A stretch of DNA of 64,000 nucleotides from Ptiloglossa arizonensis (Eukaryota > Arthropoda > Insecta > Hymenoptera > Colletidae), in the NCBI RefSeq assembly GCF_051014685.1, contig NW_027478396.1, forward strand, positions 372,001 to 436,000. Reading direction: 5' to 3'. The position numbers were made by a program, and so were the translations under genes. The notes beneath the pieces are model-generated. The model searched no databases. It was not told the DNA's origin and saw only the letters and a list, made by a program, of their open reading frames with translations. Below are positions 11,617 to 24,343 of the stretch, piece by piece (within the stretch, counting starts at the first letter, position 1; the number at the start of each line of letters is the position of its first letter).

Positions 11617-13742
11617 CTTTCTCCGTTTATTTCTTCGTTTCTCCATTTATTTCTCCGTTCCTCCGTTTCTTTCTTCGTTTCTCCGTTTCTTTCTTCGTTC
11701 CTCCGTTTCTTTCTTCGTTTCTGCCTTTCTTTCTTCGTTTCTCCGTTTCTTTCTTCGTTTCTCCGTTTCTTTGTTCGTTTCTCCGTTTCTTTCTTCGTTT
11801 CTCCGTTTCTTTCTTCGTTTCTCCGTTTCTTTCTTCGTTTCTCCGTTTCTTTGTTCGTTTCTCCGTTTCTTTCTTCGTTTCTCCGTTTCTTTGTTCGTTT
11901 CTCCGTTTCTTTCTTCGTTTCTCCGTTTCTATGTTCGTTTCTCCGTTTCTTTTTCCGTTTCTCGGTTTATTTCTTCGTTTCTCCATTTATTTCTCCGTTT
12001 CTTTCTTCGTTTCGTCGTTTCTTTCTTCGATACTCCGTTTATTTCTTCGTTTCTCCATTCATTTCTCCGTTTCTCCGTTTATTTCTTCGTTTTTCCATTT
12101 ATTTCTTCGTTTCTCCGTTTCTTCTTCGTTTCACCGTTTCCTTGTTCATTTCTCCGTTTATTTCTTCGTTTCTCCACTTATTTCTCCGTTTCTTTCTCCG
12201 TTTTTCCGTTTCTTTGTTCGTTTCTCCGTTTCTTTCTTCGTTTCTCCGTTTCTTTCTTCGTTTCTCCGTTTCTTTCTTCGTTTCTCCGTTTCCTTGTTCA
12301 TTTCTCCGTTTATTTCTTCGTTTCTCCATTTATTTCTCCGTTTCTTTCTTCGTTTCTCCGTTTCTTTGTTCGTTTCTCCGTTTCTTTCTTGGTTTCTCCG
12401 ATTCTTTCTTCGTTTCTCCGTTTCTTTCTTCGTTTCTCCGTTTCCTTGTTCATTTCTCCGTTTATTTCTTCGTTTCTCCGTTTCTTTCTTCGTCTCTCCG
12501 TTTCTTTCTTCGTTTCTCCGTTTCTTTCTTCGTTTCTCCGTTTCTTTCTTCGTTTCTCCGTTTCTTTCTTCGTTTCTCCGTTTCTTTCGTCGTTTCTCCG
12601 TTCCTTTCTTCGTTTCTCCGTTTATTTCTTCGTTTCTACGATTATTTCTTCGTTTCTCCATTTATTTCTCCGTTCCTCCGTTTCTTTCTTCGTTTCTCCG
12701 TTTCTTTCTTCGTTTCTCCGTTTCCTTGTCCGTTTCTCCGTTTATTTCTTCGTTTCTCCATTTATTTCTCCGTTTCTTTCCTCGTATCTCCGTTTCTTTG
12801 TTCGTTTCTCCGTTTGTTTCTTCGTTTCTCCGTTTCTTTCTTCGCTTCTCCGTTTCTTTCTTCGTTTCTGACTTTCTTTCTTCGTTTCTCAGTTTCTTTC
12901 TTCGTTTCTCCGTTTCTTTCTTCGTTTCTCCGTTTCTTTCTTCGTTCCTCCGTTTCTTTCTTCGCTTCTCCGTTTCTTTCTTCGTTTCTCCGTTTCCTTG
13001 TTCGTTTCTCCGTTTATTTCTTCGTTTCTCCATTTATTTCTCCGTTTCTTTCTTCGTTTCTCCGTTTCTTTCTTCGTTTCTGCGTTTCTTTGTTCGTTTC
13101 TCCGTTTCTTTCTTCGTTCACCATTTCTTTCTTCGTTTCTCCGTTTCTTTCTTCGTTTCTCCGTTCCTTTCTTCGTTTCTCCGTTTCTTTCTTCGTTTGA
13201 CCGTTTCTTTCTTCGTTTCTCCGTTTATTTCTTCGTTTCTCCATTTATTTCTCCGTTTCTCCGTTTCTTTCTTCGTTTCTCCATTTCATTCTTCGTTTCT
13301 CCGTTTCTTTCTTCGTTTCTCCGTTTCTTTGTTCGTTTCTCCGTTTCTTTCTTCGTTTCTCCGTTTATTTCTTGGTTTCTCCATTTATTTCTCCGCTTCT
13401 CCGTTTCTTTCTTCATTTCTCCGTTTCTTTGTTCGTTTCTCCGTTTCTTTCTTCGTTTCTCCGTTTCTTTCTTCGTTTCTCCGTTTATTTCTTCGTTTCT
13501 CCGTTTATTTCTCCGTTTCTTCGTTTCTCCGTTTCTTTCTTCGTTTCTCCGTTTATATCTTCGTTTCTCCATTTATTTCTCCGTTTCTCCGTTTCTTTCT
13601 TCGTTTCTCCGTTTCTTTGTTCGTTTCTCCGTTTCTTTGTTCGTTTCTCCGTTTCTTTCTTCGTTTCTCCGTTTCTTTCTTCGTTTCTCCGTTTCTTTCT
13701 TCGTTTCTCCGTTTCTTTCTTCGTTTCTCCGTTTATTTCTTC
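11617..13742 (+). repeat. Higher-order unit U3, type A (2126 bp)
   Basis: Carries the same diagnostic series as U1 at offsets of 7176 to 7196 bp. The TGA elements end at 12871 and 13200, a spacing of 329 bp, which makes it type A. Like U2, and unlike U1, it carries an added GTTTCCTTGTTCATTTC stretch before CGTCTCTCC. Confidence 0.88.
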
Positions 13743-15829
13743 CTTTCTCCGTTTATTTCTTCGTTTCTCCATTTATTTCTCCGTTCCTCCGTTTCTTTCT
13801 TCGTTTCTCCGTTTCTTTCTTCGTTCCTCCGTTTCTTTCTTCGTTTCTGCCTTTCTTTCTTCGTTTCTCCGTTTCTTTGTTCGTTTCTCCGTTTCTTTGT
13901 TCGTTTCTCCGTTTCTTTCTTCGTTTCTCCGTTTCTTTCTTCGTTTCTCCGTTTCTTTCTTCGTTTCTCCGTTTCTTTGTTCGTTTCTCCGTTTCTTTCT
14001 TCGTTTCTCCGTTTCTTTGTTCGTTTCTCCGTTTCTTTCTTCGTTTCTCCGTTTCTATGTTCGTTTCTCCGTTTCTTTTTCCGTTTCTCGGTTTATTTCT
14101 TCGTTTCTCCATTTATTTCTCCGTTTCTTTCTTCGTTTCGTCGTTTCTTTCTTCGATACTCCGTTTATTTCTTCGTTTCTCCATTCATTTCTCCGTTTCT
14201 CCGTTTATTTCTTCGTTTTTCCATTTATTTCTTCGTTTCTCCGTTTCTTCTTCGTTTCACCGTTTCCTTGTTCATTTCTCCGTTTATTTCTTCGTTTCTC
14301 CACTTATTTCTCCGTTTCTTTCTCCGTTTTTCCGTTTCTTTGTTCGTTTCTCCGTTTCTTTCTTCGTTTCTCCGTTTCTTTCTTCGTTTCTCCGTTTCTT
14401 TCTTCGTTTCTCCGTTTCCTTGTTCATTTCTCCGTTTATTTCTTCGTTTCTCCATTTATTTCTCCGTTTCTTTCTTCGTTTCTCCGTTTCTTTGTTCGTT
14501 TCTCCGTTTCTTTCTTGGTTTCTCCGATTCTTTCTTCGTTTCTCCGTTTCTTTCTTCGTTTCTCCGTTTCCTTGTTCATTTCTCCGTTTATTTCTTCGTT
14601 TCTCCGTTTCTTTCTTCGTCTCTCCGTTTCTTTCTTCGTTTCTCCGTTTCTTTCTTCGTTTCTCCGTTTCTTTCTTCGTTTCTCCGTTTCTTTCGTCGTT
14701 TCTCCGTTCCTTTCTTCGTTTCTCCGTTTATTTCTTCGTTTCTACGATTATTTCTTCGTTTCTCCATTTATTTCTCCGTTCCTCCGTTTCTTTCTTCGTT
14801 TCTCCGTTTCTTTCTTCGTTTCTCCGTTTCCTTGTCCGTTTCTCCGTTTATTTCTTCGTTTCTCCATTTATTTCTCCGTTTCTTTCCTCGTATCTCCGTT
14901 TCTTTGTTCGTTTCTCCGTTTGTTTCTTCGTTTCTCCGTTTCTTTCTTCGCTTCTCCGTTTCTTTCTTCGTTTCTGACTTTCTTTCTTCGTTTCTCAGTT
15001 TCTTTCTTCGTTTCTCCGTTTCTTTCTTCGTTTCTCCGTTTCTTTCTTCGTTCCTCCGTTTCTTTCTTCGCTTCTCCGTTTCTTTCTTCGTTTCTCCGTT
15101 TCCTTGTTCGTTTCTCCGTTTATTTCTTCGTTTCTCCATTTATTTCTCCGTTTGTTTCTTCGTTTCTCCGTTTCTTTGTTCGTTTCTCCGTTTCTCTTTC
15201 GTTTCTCCGTTTCTTTCTTCGTTTCTCCGTTTCTTTCTTCGTTTCTGCGTTTCTTTGTTCGTTTCTCCGTTTCTTTCTTCGTTCACCGTTTCTTTCTTCG
15301 TTTCTCCGTTTCTTTCTTCGTTTCTCCGTTCCTTTCTTCGTTTCTCCGTTTCTTTCTTCGTTTGACCGTTTCTTTCTTCGTTTCTCCGTTTATTTCTTCG
15401 TTTCTCCATTTATTTCTCCGTTTCTCCGTTTCTTTCTTCGTTTCTCCTTTTCATTCTTCGTTTCTCCGTTTCTTTCTTCGTTTCTCCGTTTCTTTGTTCG
15501 TTTCTCCGTTTCTTTCTTCGTTTCTCCGTTTATTTCTTGGTTTCTCCATTTATTTCTCCGCTTCTCCGTTTCTTTCTTCATTTCTCCGTTTCTTTGTTCG
15601 TTTCTCCGTTTCTTTCTTCGTTTCTCCGTTTCTTTCTTCGTTTCTCCGTTTATTTCTTCGTTTCTCCGTTTATTTCTCCGTTTCTTCGTTTCTCCGTTTC
15701 TTTCTTCGTTTCTCCGTTTATATCTTCGTTTCTCCATTTATTTCTCCGTTTCTCCGTTTCTTTCTTCGTTTCTCCGTTTCTTTGTTCGTTTCTCCGTTTC
15801 TTTGTTCGTTTCTCCGTTTCTTTCTTCGT
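13743..15829 (+). repeat. Higher-order unit U4, type B
   Basis: Partner of U3. TGA elements end at 14977 and 15365, 388 bp apart, with the type-B insertion. Offset to U2 is 7196 bp, rising to 7204 bp after the 8-bp subunit that U2 lacks. It reads CTCCTTTTCATTC near 15446 where U1, U2 and U3 read CTCCATTTCATTC; U6 shares this change. Confidence 0.88.
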
Positions 15830-18800
15830 TTTTCCGTTTCTTTGTTCGTTTCTCCGTTTCTCGGTTTATTTCTTCGTTTCTCCATTTATTTCTTCGTTTC
15901 TCCATTTATTTCTTCGTTTCTCCGTTTCCTTGTTCGTTGCTACGTTTTTTTCGCCGTTTTTTTCTTCGTTTCTCCGTTTCTTTCTTCGTTTCTCATTTAT
16001 TTCTTCGTTTCTCCATTTATTTCTCCGTTTCTCCGTTTCTGTCTTCGTTTCTCCGTTTCTATGTTCGTTTCTCCGTTTCTTTGTTCGTTTCTCCGTTTCT
16101 TTGTTCGTTTCTCCGTTTCTTTGTTCGTCTCTCCGTTTCTTTTTTCGTTTCTCCGTTTCTTTCTTTGTTTCTCCGTTTCCTTCCTCGTTTCTCCGTTTCT
16201 TTCTTCGTTTCTACGTTTATTTCTTCGTTTCTCCATTTATTTCTCCGTTTCTTCGTTCCTTTCTTCATTTCTCGGTTTCTTTCTTCGTTTCTCCGTTTCT
16301 TCCTTCGTTTCTCCGTTTCTTTCTTCGTTTCTCCGTTTCTTTCTTCGTTTCTCCGTTTCTTTCTTCATATCTCCGTTTCTTTCTTCGTTTCTCCGTTTCT
16401 TTCTTCGTTTCTCCGTTTCCTTGTTCGCTTCTGCGTTTCTTTCTTCGTTTCTCCTTTTCTTTCCTCGTTTCTCCGTTTCTTTATTCGTTTCTCCGTTTAT
16501 TTCTTCGTTTCTCCATTTATTTCTCCGTTTCTCCGTTTCTTTCTTCGTTTCTCCATTTCTTTCTTCGTTTCTCCGTTTCTTTGTTCGTTTCTCCGTTTCT
16601 TTCTTCGCTTCTCCATTTCTTTGTTCGTTTCTGCGTTTATTTCTTCGTTTCTCCATTTATTTCCTCGTTTCTCCGTTTCTTTCTTCGTTACTCCGGTTCT
16701 TTCTTCGTTTCTCCGTTTCTTGCTTGGTTTCTCCGTTTCTTTCTTCGTTTCTCCGTTTCTTTCTTCGTTTCTCCGTTTCTTTCTTCATTTCTCCGTTTCT
16801 ATGTTCGCTTCTCCGTTTCTTTCTTCGTTTCTCCGTTTCTTTCCTCGTTTCTCCGTTTCTTTCTTCGTTTCTCCGTTTCTTTCTTCGTTTCTCCGTTTCT
16901 TTCTTCATATCTCCGTTTCTTTCTTCGTTTCTCCGTTTCTTTCTTCGTTTCTCCGTTTATTTCTTCGTTTCTCCATTTATTTCTCCGTTTCTCCATTTCT
17001 TCCGTCGTTTCTCCGTTTCCTTGTTCGTTTCTCCGTTTCTTTCTTCGTTTCTCCATTTCTTTCTTCGTTTCTCCGTTTCTGTCTTCGATTCTCCGTTTCT
17101 TTCTTCGATTCTCCGTTTCTTTCTTCGTTTCTCCATTTCTTTCTTCGTATCTCCGTTTCTTTCTTCGTTTCTCCGTTTCTTTCTTCGTTTCTCCGTTTCT
17201 TTGTTCGTTTCTCCGTTTCTTTGATCGTTTCTTCGTTTCTTCATTTCTTTCTTCGTTTCTCCGTTTCTTTCTTCGTTTCTCCGTTTGCTTGTTCGTTTCT
17301 CCATGTATTTCTTCGTTTCTCCATTTATTTCACCGTCTCTCCGTATCTTTCTTCGTTTCTCCGTTTCTTTGTTCGTTTCTCCGTTTCTTTCTTCGTTACT
17401 CTGGTTCTTTCTTCGTTTCTCCGATTCATTCTTCGTTTCTCCGTTTCTATCTTCGTTTCTTCGTTTCTTTGTTCGTTTCTCCGTTTCTTTGTTCGTTTCT
17501 CCGTTTCTTTGGTCGTTTCTCCGTTTCTTTCTTCGCTTCTCCGTTTCTTTGTTCGTTTCTCCGTTTATTTCTTCGTTTCTCCTTTTATGTCTCCGTTTCT
17601 CCGTTTCTTTCTTCGTTACTCCGGTTCTTTCTTCGTTTCTACGTTTCTTTCTTCGTTTCTCCATTTCTTTTTTCGTTTCTCCGTTTCTTCCTTCGTTTCT
17701 CCGTTTCTTCCTTCGTTTCTCCGTTTCTTTGTTCGTTTCTGCGTTTATTTCTTCGTTTCTCCATTTATTTTCCCGTTTCTCCGTTTCTTTCTTCGTTACT
17801 CCGTTTCTCTCATCGTATCTCCGTTTCTTTCTTCGTTTCTCCGTTTCTTTCTTCGTTTCTCCGTTTCTTTCTTCGATTCTCCGTTTCTTTCTTCGATTCT
17901 CCGTTTCTTTCATCGTTTCTCCGTTTCTCTCTTCGTATCTCCGTTTCTTTCTTCGTTTCTCCGTTTCTTTCTTCGTTTCTCCATTGCTTTCTTCGATTCT
18001 CCGTTTCTTTCTTCGTTTCTCCGTTTCCTGGTTCGTTTCTCCGTTTCTTTCTTCGTTTCTCCATTTATTTCTCCGTTTCTTTCTTCGTTTCTCCGTTTCT
18101 TTCTTCGTTTCTCCGTTTCTTTCTTCGTTTCTCCGTTTATTTCTTCGTTTCTCCATTTATTTCTCCGTTTCTTTCTTCGTTTCTCCGTTTATTTCTTCGT
18201 TTCTCCATTTATTTCTCCGTTTCTTTCTTCGCTTCTCCGTTTCTTTGTTTGTTTCTCCGTTTATTTCTTCGTTTCTCCATTTCCTTCTTCGTTTCTCTGT
18301 TTCTTTCTTCGTTTCTCCGTTTGCTTGTTCGTTTCTGCATTTATTTCTTCGTTTCTCCGTTTCTTTGTTCGTTTCTCCGTTTCTTTCTTCGTTTCTCCGT
18401 TTATTTCTTCGTTTCTCCATTTATTTCTCCGTTTCTTTCTTCGTTTCTCCGTTTCTTTGTTCGTTTCTCCGTTTCTTTCCTCGTTTCTCCGTTTCTTTCT
18501 TCGTTTCTCCGTTTCTTCGTTCGTTTCATCGTTTCTCCGTTTCACCGTTTGTCGGTTTATTCCTTCGTTTCTCCATTTATTTCTCCGATTCTCCGTTTCT
18601 TTCTTCGTTTCTTCGTTTCTTTCATCGTTACTCCGTTTCTCTCATCGTATCTCCGTTTCTTTCTTCGTTTCTCCGTTTCTTTCTTCGTTTCTCCGTTTCT
18701 TTCTTCGATTCTCCGTTTGCTTGTTCGTTTCTCCGTTTATTTCTCCGTTTCTCCGTTTCTTTCTTCGTTTCTCCGTTTCTTTCTCCGTTTCTCCGTTTCT

Positions 18801-18936
18801 TTCTTCGATTCTCCGTTTCTTTCTTCGATTCTCCGTTTCTTTCTTCGTTTCTCCGTTTGCTTGTTCGTTTCTCCGTTTATTTCTCCGTTTCTCCGTTTCT
18901 TTCTTCGTTTCTCCGTTTCTTTCTTCGTTTCTCCGT
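15830..18936 (+). repeat. Block C1
   Basis: Begins with the TTTTTTTCGCCG linker and continues through distinctive variants: CTTCATATCTCC, GTTTCTTGCTTGG, GTTACTCCGGTTC, CTCTCATCGTATC, TCGATTCTCC pairs, CCATTGCTTTC, GTTTCCTGGTTC and GTTTGCTTGTTCG. It matches C2 at an offset of 8486 bp. Among the differences, 18480 reads CCTCG where C2 reads CTTCG. The match ends at about 18936, where copy 2 of the super-repeat takes over. Confidence 0.87.
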
Positions 18937-20290
18937 TTCTTCCTTCGTTTCTCCGTTTGCTTGTTCGTTTCTCCGTTTATTTCTCCGTTTCTTCGTTTCT
19001 TTCTTCGTTTCTCCGTTTCTTTCTTAGTTTCTCCGTTTCTTTCTTCGCTTCTCCGTTTCTTTCTTCGTTTCTCCGTTTCTTTCCTCGTTTCTCCGTTTCT
19101 TTCTTCGTTTCTCCGTTTCCTTCCTCGTTTCTCCGTTTCTTTCTTCGTTTCTCCGTTTCTTTCTTCGTTTCTCCGTTTCTTTTTCCGTTTCTCCGTTTCT
19201 TTCTTCGTTTCTCCGTTTCCTTGTTCGTTTCTCCGTTTCTTTCTTCGTTTCTCCGTTTCCTTGTTCGTTTCTCCGTTTATTTCTTCGTGTCTCCATTTAT
19301 TTCTCCGTTTCTTTCTTCGTTCCTCCGTTTCTTTGTTCGTTTCTCCGTTTCTTTCTTCGTTTCTCCGTTTCTTTCTTCGTTTCTCCGTTTCTTCGTTCGT
19401 TTCATCGTTTCTCCGTTTCTCCGTTTGTCGGTTTATTCCTTCGTTTCTCCATTTATTTCTCCGATTCTCCGTTTCTTTCTTCGTTTCTTCGTTTCTTTCA
19501 TTGTTACACCGTTTCTTTCTTCGTTTCTCTGTTTCTTTCTTCGTTTCGCCGTTTCTTTCTTCGTTTCTCCGTTTATTTCTTCGTTTCTCCATTTATTTCT
19601 CCGTTTCTCCATTTCTTCCGTCGTTTCTCCGTTTCCTTGTTCGTTTCTCCGTTTATTTCTTCGTTTCTCCGTTTATTTCTCCTTTTCTCCGTTTCTTTCT
19701 TCGTTTCTCCGTTTCTTTGTTCGTTTCTCCGTCTCTTTCTTCGTTTCTCCGTTTATTTCTTCGTTTCTCCATTTATTTCTCCGTTTCCTTCTTCGTTTCT
19801 CCGTTTCTTTGTTCGTTTCTCCGTTTCTTTCTTCGTTTCTCCGTTTCTTCGTTCGTTTCATCGTTTCTCCGTTTCTCCGTTTGTCGGTTTATTCCTTCGT
19901 TTCTCCATTTATTTCTCCGTTTCTCCATTTCTTCCGTCGTTTCTCCGTTTCCTTGTTCGTTTCTCCGTTTATTTCTTCGTTTCTCCGTTTATTTCTCCTT
20001 TTCTCCGTTTCTTTCTTCGTTTCTCCGTTTCTTTGTTCGTTTCTCCGTTTCTTTCTTCGTTTCTCCGTTTATTTCTTCGTTACTCCATTTATTTCTCCGT
20101 TTCTTTCTTCGTTTCTCCGTTTATTTCTTCGTTTCTCCATTTATTTCTCCGTTTCTCCGTTTCTTCCTTCGTTTCTCCGTTTCTTTCTTCGTTTCTCCGT
20201 TTCTTTCTTCGTTTCTCCGTTTCTTTCTTCGTTTCTCCGTTTCTTTCTTCGTTTCTCCGTTTCTTTCTTCGTTTCTCCGTTTATTTCTTC

Positions 20291-22416
20291 CTTTCTCCGT
20301 TTATTTCTTCGTTTCTCCATTTATTTCTCCGTTCCTCCGTTTCTTTCTTCGTTTCTCCGTTTCTTTCTTCGTTCCTCCGTTTCTTTCTTCGTTTCTGCCT
20401 TTCTTTCTTCGTTTCTCCGTTTCTTTCTTCGTTTCTCCGTTTCTTTGTTCGTTTCTCCGTTTCTTTCTTCGTTTCTCCGTTTCTTTCTTCGTTTCTCCGT
20501 TTCTTTCTTCGTTTCTCCGTTTCTTTGTTCGTTTCTCCGTTTCTTTCTTCGTTTCTCCGTTTCTTTGTTCGTTTCTCCGTTTCTTTCTTCGTTTCTCCGT
20601 TTCTATGTTCGTTTCTCCGTTTCTTTTTCCGTTTCTCGGTTTATTTCTTCGTTTCTCCATTTATTTATCCGTTTCTTTCTTCGTTTCGTCGTTTCTTTCT
20701 TCGATACTCCGTTTATTTCTTCGTTTCTCCATTCATTTCTCCGTTTCTCCGTTTATTTCTTCGTTTTTCCATTTATTTCTTCGTTTCTCCGTTTCTTCTT
20801 CGTTTCACCGTTTCCTTGTTCATTTCTCCGTTTATTTCTTCGTTTCTCCACTTATTTCTCCGTTTCTTTCTCCGTTTTTCCGTTTCTTTGTTCGTTTCTC
20901 CGTTTCTTTCTTCGTTTCTCCGTTTCTTTCTTCGTTTCTCCGTTTCTTTCTTCGTTTCTCCGTTTCCTTGTTCATTTCTCCGTTTATTTCTTCGTTTCTC
21001 CATTTATTTCTCCGTTTCTTTCTTCGTTTCTCCGTTTCTTTGTTCGTTTCTCCGTTTCTTTCTTGGTTTCTCCGATTCTTTCTTCGTTTCTCCGTTTCTT
21101 TCTTCGTTTCTCCGTTTCCTTGTTCATTTCTCCGTTTATTTCTTCGTTTCTCCGTTTCTTTCTTCGTCTCTCCGTTTCTTTCTTCGTTTCTCCGTTTCTT
21201 TCTTCGTTTCTCCGTTTCTTTCTTCGTTTCTCCGTTTCTTTCTTCGTTTCTCCGTTTCTTTCGTCGTTTCTCCGTTCCTTTCTTCGTTTCTCCGTTTATT
21301 TCTTCGTTTCTACGATTATTTCTTCGTTTCTCCATTTATTTCTCCGTTCCTCCGTTTCTTTCTTCGTTTCTCCGTTTCTTTCTTCGTTTCTCCGTTTCCT
21401 TGTCCGTTTCTCCGTTTATTTCTTCGTTTCTCCATTTATTTCTCCGTTTCTTTCCTCGTATCTCCGTTTCTTTGTTCGTTTCTCCGTTTGTTTCTTCGTT
21501 TCTCCGTTTCTTTCTTCGCTTCTCCGTTTCTTTCTTCGTTTCTGACTTTCTTTCTTCGTTTCTCAGTTTCTTTCTTCGTTTCTCCGTTTCTTTCTTCGTT
21601 TCTCCGTTTCTTTCTTCGTTCCTCCGTTTCTTTCTTCGCTTCTCCGTTTCTTTCTTCGTTTCTCCGTTTCCTTGTTCGTTTCTCCGTTTATTTCTTCGTT
21701 TCTCCATTTATTTCTCCGTTTCTTTCTTCGTTTCTCCGTTTCTTTCTTCGTTTCTGCGTTTCTTTGTTCGTTTCTCCGTTTCTTTCTTCGTTCACCATTT
21801 CTTTCTTCGTTTCTCCGTTTCTTTCTTCGTTTCTCCGTTCCTTTCTTCGTTTCTCCGTTTCTTTCTTCGTTTGACCGTTTCTTTCTTCGTTTCTCCGTTT
21901 ATTTCTTCGTTTCTCCATTTATTTCTCCGTTTCTCCGTTTCTTTCTTCGTTTCTCCATTTCATTCTTCGTTTCTCCGTTTCTTTCTTCGTTTCTCCGTTT
22001 CTTTGTTCGTTTCTCCGTTTCTTTCTTCGTTTCTCCGTTTATTTCTTGGTTTCTCCATTTATTTCTCCGCTTCTCCGTTTCTTTCTTCATTTCTCCGTTT
22101 CTTTGTTCGTTTCTCCGTTTCTTTCTTCGTTTCTCCGTTTCTTTCTTCGTTTCTCCGTTTATTTCTTCGTTTCTCCGTTTATTTCTCCGTTTCTTCGTTT
22201 CTCCTTTTCTTTCTTCGTTTCTCCGTTTATATCTTCGTTTCTCCATTTATTTCTCCGTTTCTCCGTTTCTCTCTTCGTTTCTCCGTTTCTTTGTTCGTTT
22301 CTCCGTTTCTTTGTTCGTTTCTCCGTTTCTTTCTTCGTTTCTCCGTTTCTTTCTTCGTTTCTCCGTTTCTTTCTTCGTTTCTCCGTTTCTTTCTTCGTTT
22401 CTCCGTTTATTTCTTC
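20291..22416 (+). repeat. Higher-order unit U5, type A (2126 bp)
   Basis: Counterpart of U3 at a constant offset of 8674 bp. TGA elements end at 21545 and 21874 (329 bp apart). A point difference from the other units is TTTATCCG near 20666, where they read TTTCTCCG. Confidence 0.88.
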
Positions 22417-24343
22417 CTTTCTCCGTTTATTTCTTCGTTTCTCCATTTATTTCTCCGTTCCTCCGTTTCTTTCTTCGTTTCTCCGTTTCTTTCTTCGTTC
22501 CTCCGTTTCTTTCTTCGTTTCTGCCTTTCTTTCTTCGTTTCTCCGTTTCTTTGTTCGTTTCTCCGTTTCTTTGTTCGTTTCTCCGTTTCTTTCTTCGTTT
22601 CTCCGTTTCTTTCTTCGTTTCTCCGTTTCTTTCTTCGTTTCTCCGTTTCTTTGTTCGTTTCTCCGTTTCTTTCTTCGTTTCTCCGTTTCTTTGTTCGTTT
22701 CTCCGTTTCTTTCTTCGTTTCTCCGTTTCTATGTTCGTTTCTCCGTTTCTTTTTCCGTTTCTCGGTTTATTTCTTCGTTTCTCCATTTATTTCTCCGTTT
22801 CTTTCTTCGTTTCGTCGTTTCTTTCTTCGATACTCCGTTTATTTCTTCGTTTCTCCATTCATTTCTCCGTTTCTCCGTTTATTTCTTCGTTTTTCCATTT
22901 ATTTCTTCGTTTCTCCGTTTCTTCTTCGTTTCACCGTTTCCTTGTTCATTTCTCCGTTTATTTCTTCGTTTCTCCACTTATTTCTCCGTTTCTTTCTCCG
23001 TTTTTCCGTTTCTTTGTTCGTTTCTCCGTTTCTTTCTTCGTTTCTCCGTTTCTTTCTTCGTTTCTCCGTTTCTTTCTTCGTTGCTCCGTTTCCTTGTTCA
23101 TTTCTCCGTTTATTTCTTCGTTTCTCCATTTATTTCTCCGTTTCTTTCTTCGTTTCTCCGTTTCTTTGTTCGTTTCTCCGTTTCTTTCTTGGTTTCTCCG
23201 ATTCTTTCTTCGTTTCTCCGTTTCTTTCTTCGTTTCTCCGTTTCCTTGTTCATTTCTCCGTTTATTTCTTCGTTTCTCCGTTTCTTTCTTCGTCTCTCCG
23301 TTTCTTTCTTCGTTTCTCCGTTTCTTTCTTCGTTCCTCCGTTTCTTTCTTCGTTTCTCCGTTTCTTTCGTCGTTTCTCCGTTCCTTTCTTCGTTTCTCCG
23401 TTTATTTCTTCGTTTCTACGATTATTTCTTCGTTTCTCCATTTATTTCTCCGTTCCTCCGTTTCTTTCTTCGTTTCTCCGTTTCTTTCTTCGTTTCTCCG
23501 TTTCCTTGTCCGTTTCTCCGTTTATTTCTTCGTTTCTCCATTTATTTCTCCGTTTCTTTCCTCGTATCTCCGTTTCTTTGTTCGTTTCTCCGTTTGTTTC
23601 TTCGTTTCTCCGTTTCTTTCTTCGCTTCTCCGTTTCTTTCTTCGTTTCTGACTTTCTTTCTTCGTTTCTCAGTTTCTTTCTTCGTTTCTCCGTTTCTTTC
23701 TTCGTTTCTCCGTTTCTTTCTTCGTTCCTCCGTTTCTTTCTTCGCTTCTCCGTTTCTTTCTTCGTTTCTCCGTTTCCTTGTTCGTTTCTCCGTTTATTTC
23801 TTCGTTTCTCCATTTATTTCTCCGTTTGTTTCTTCGTTTCTCCGTTTCTTTGTTCGTTTCTCCGTTTCTCTTTCGTTTCTCCGTTTCTTTCTTCGTTTCT
23901 CCGTTTCTTTCTTCGTTTCTGCGTTTCTTTGTTCGTTTCTCCGTTTCTTTCTTCGTTCACCGTTTCTTTCTTCGTTTCTCCGTTTCTTTCTTCGTTTCTC
24001 CGTTCCTTTCTTCGTTTCTCCGTTTCTTTCTTCGTTTGACCGTTTCTTTCTTCGTTTCTCCGTTTATTTCTTCGTTTCTCCATTTATTTCTCCGTTTCTC
24101 CGTTTCTTTCTTCGTTTCTCCTTTTCATTCTTCGTTTCTCCGTTTCTTTCTTCGTTTCTCCGTTTCTTTGTTCGTTTCTCCGTTTCTTTCTTCGTTTCTC
24201 CGTTTATTTCTTGGTTTCTCCATTTATTTCTCCGCTTCTCCGTTTCTTTCTTCATTTCTCCGTTTCTTTGTTCGTTTCTCCGTTTCTTTCTTCGTTTCTC
24301 CGTTTCTTTCTTCGTTTCTCCGTTTATTTCTTCGTTTCTCCGT
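22417..24343 (+). repeat. Higher-order unit U6, type B, truncated at its right end
   Basis: Counterpart of U4 at 8674 bp. TGA elements end at 23651 and 24039 (388 bp apart). The unit stops early: the last 188 bp present in U4 are missing and the sequence joins the linker at the TCGGTTTA element (24347). Confidence 0.87.

Larger units (their letters stand above)
10281..18902 (+). repeat. 8.6-kb super-repeat, copy 1
   Basis: Contains in order: the end of alpha-2, a segment with two TTTGTCGG modules (gtcgg at 10805 and 11261), units U3 (A) and U4 (B), and block C1. It matches copy 2 starting at 18903 at offsets of 8622 bp (left), 8674 bp (from about 11.5 kb) and 8486 bp (from about 15.86 kb). 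The steps correspond to a 52-bp gain and a 188-bp loss in copy 2. Copy 1 runs straight into copy 2, so the arrangement is a true tandem. Confidence 0.88.
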
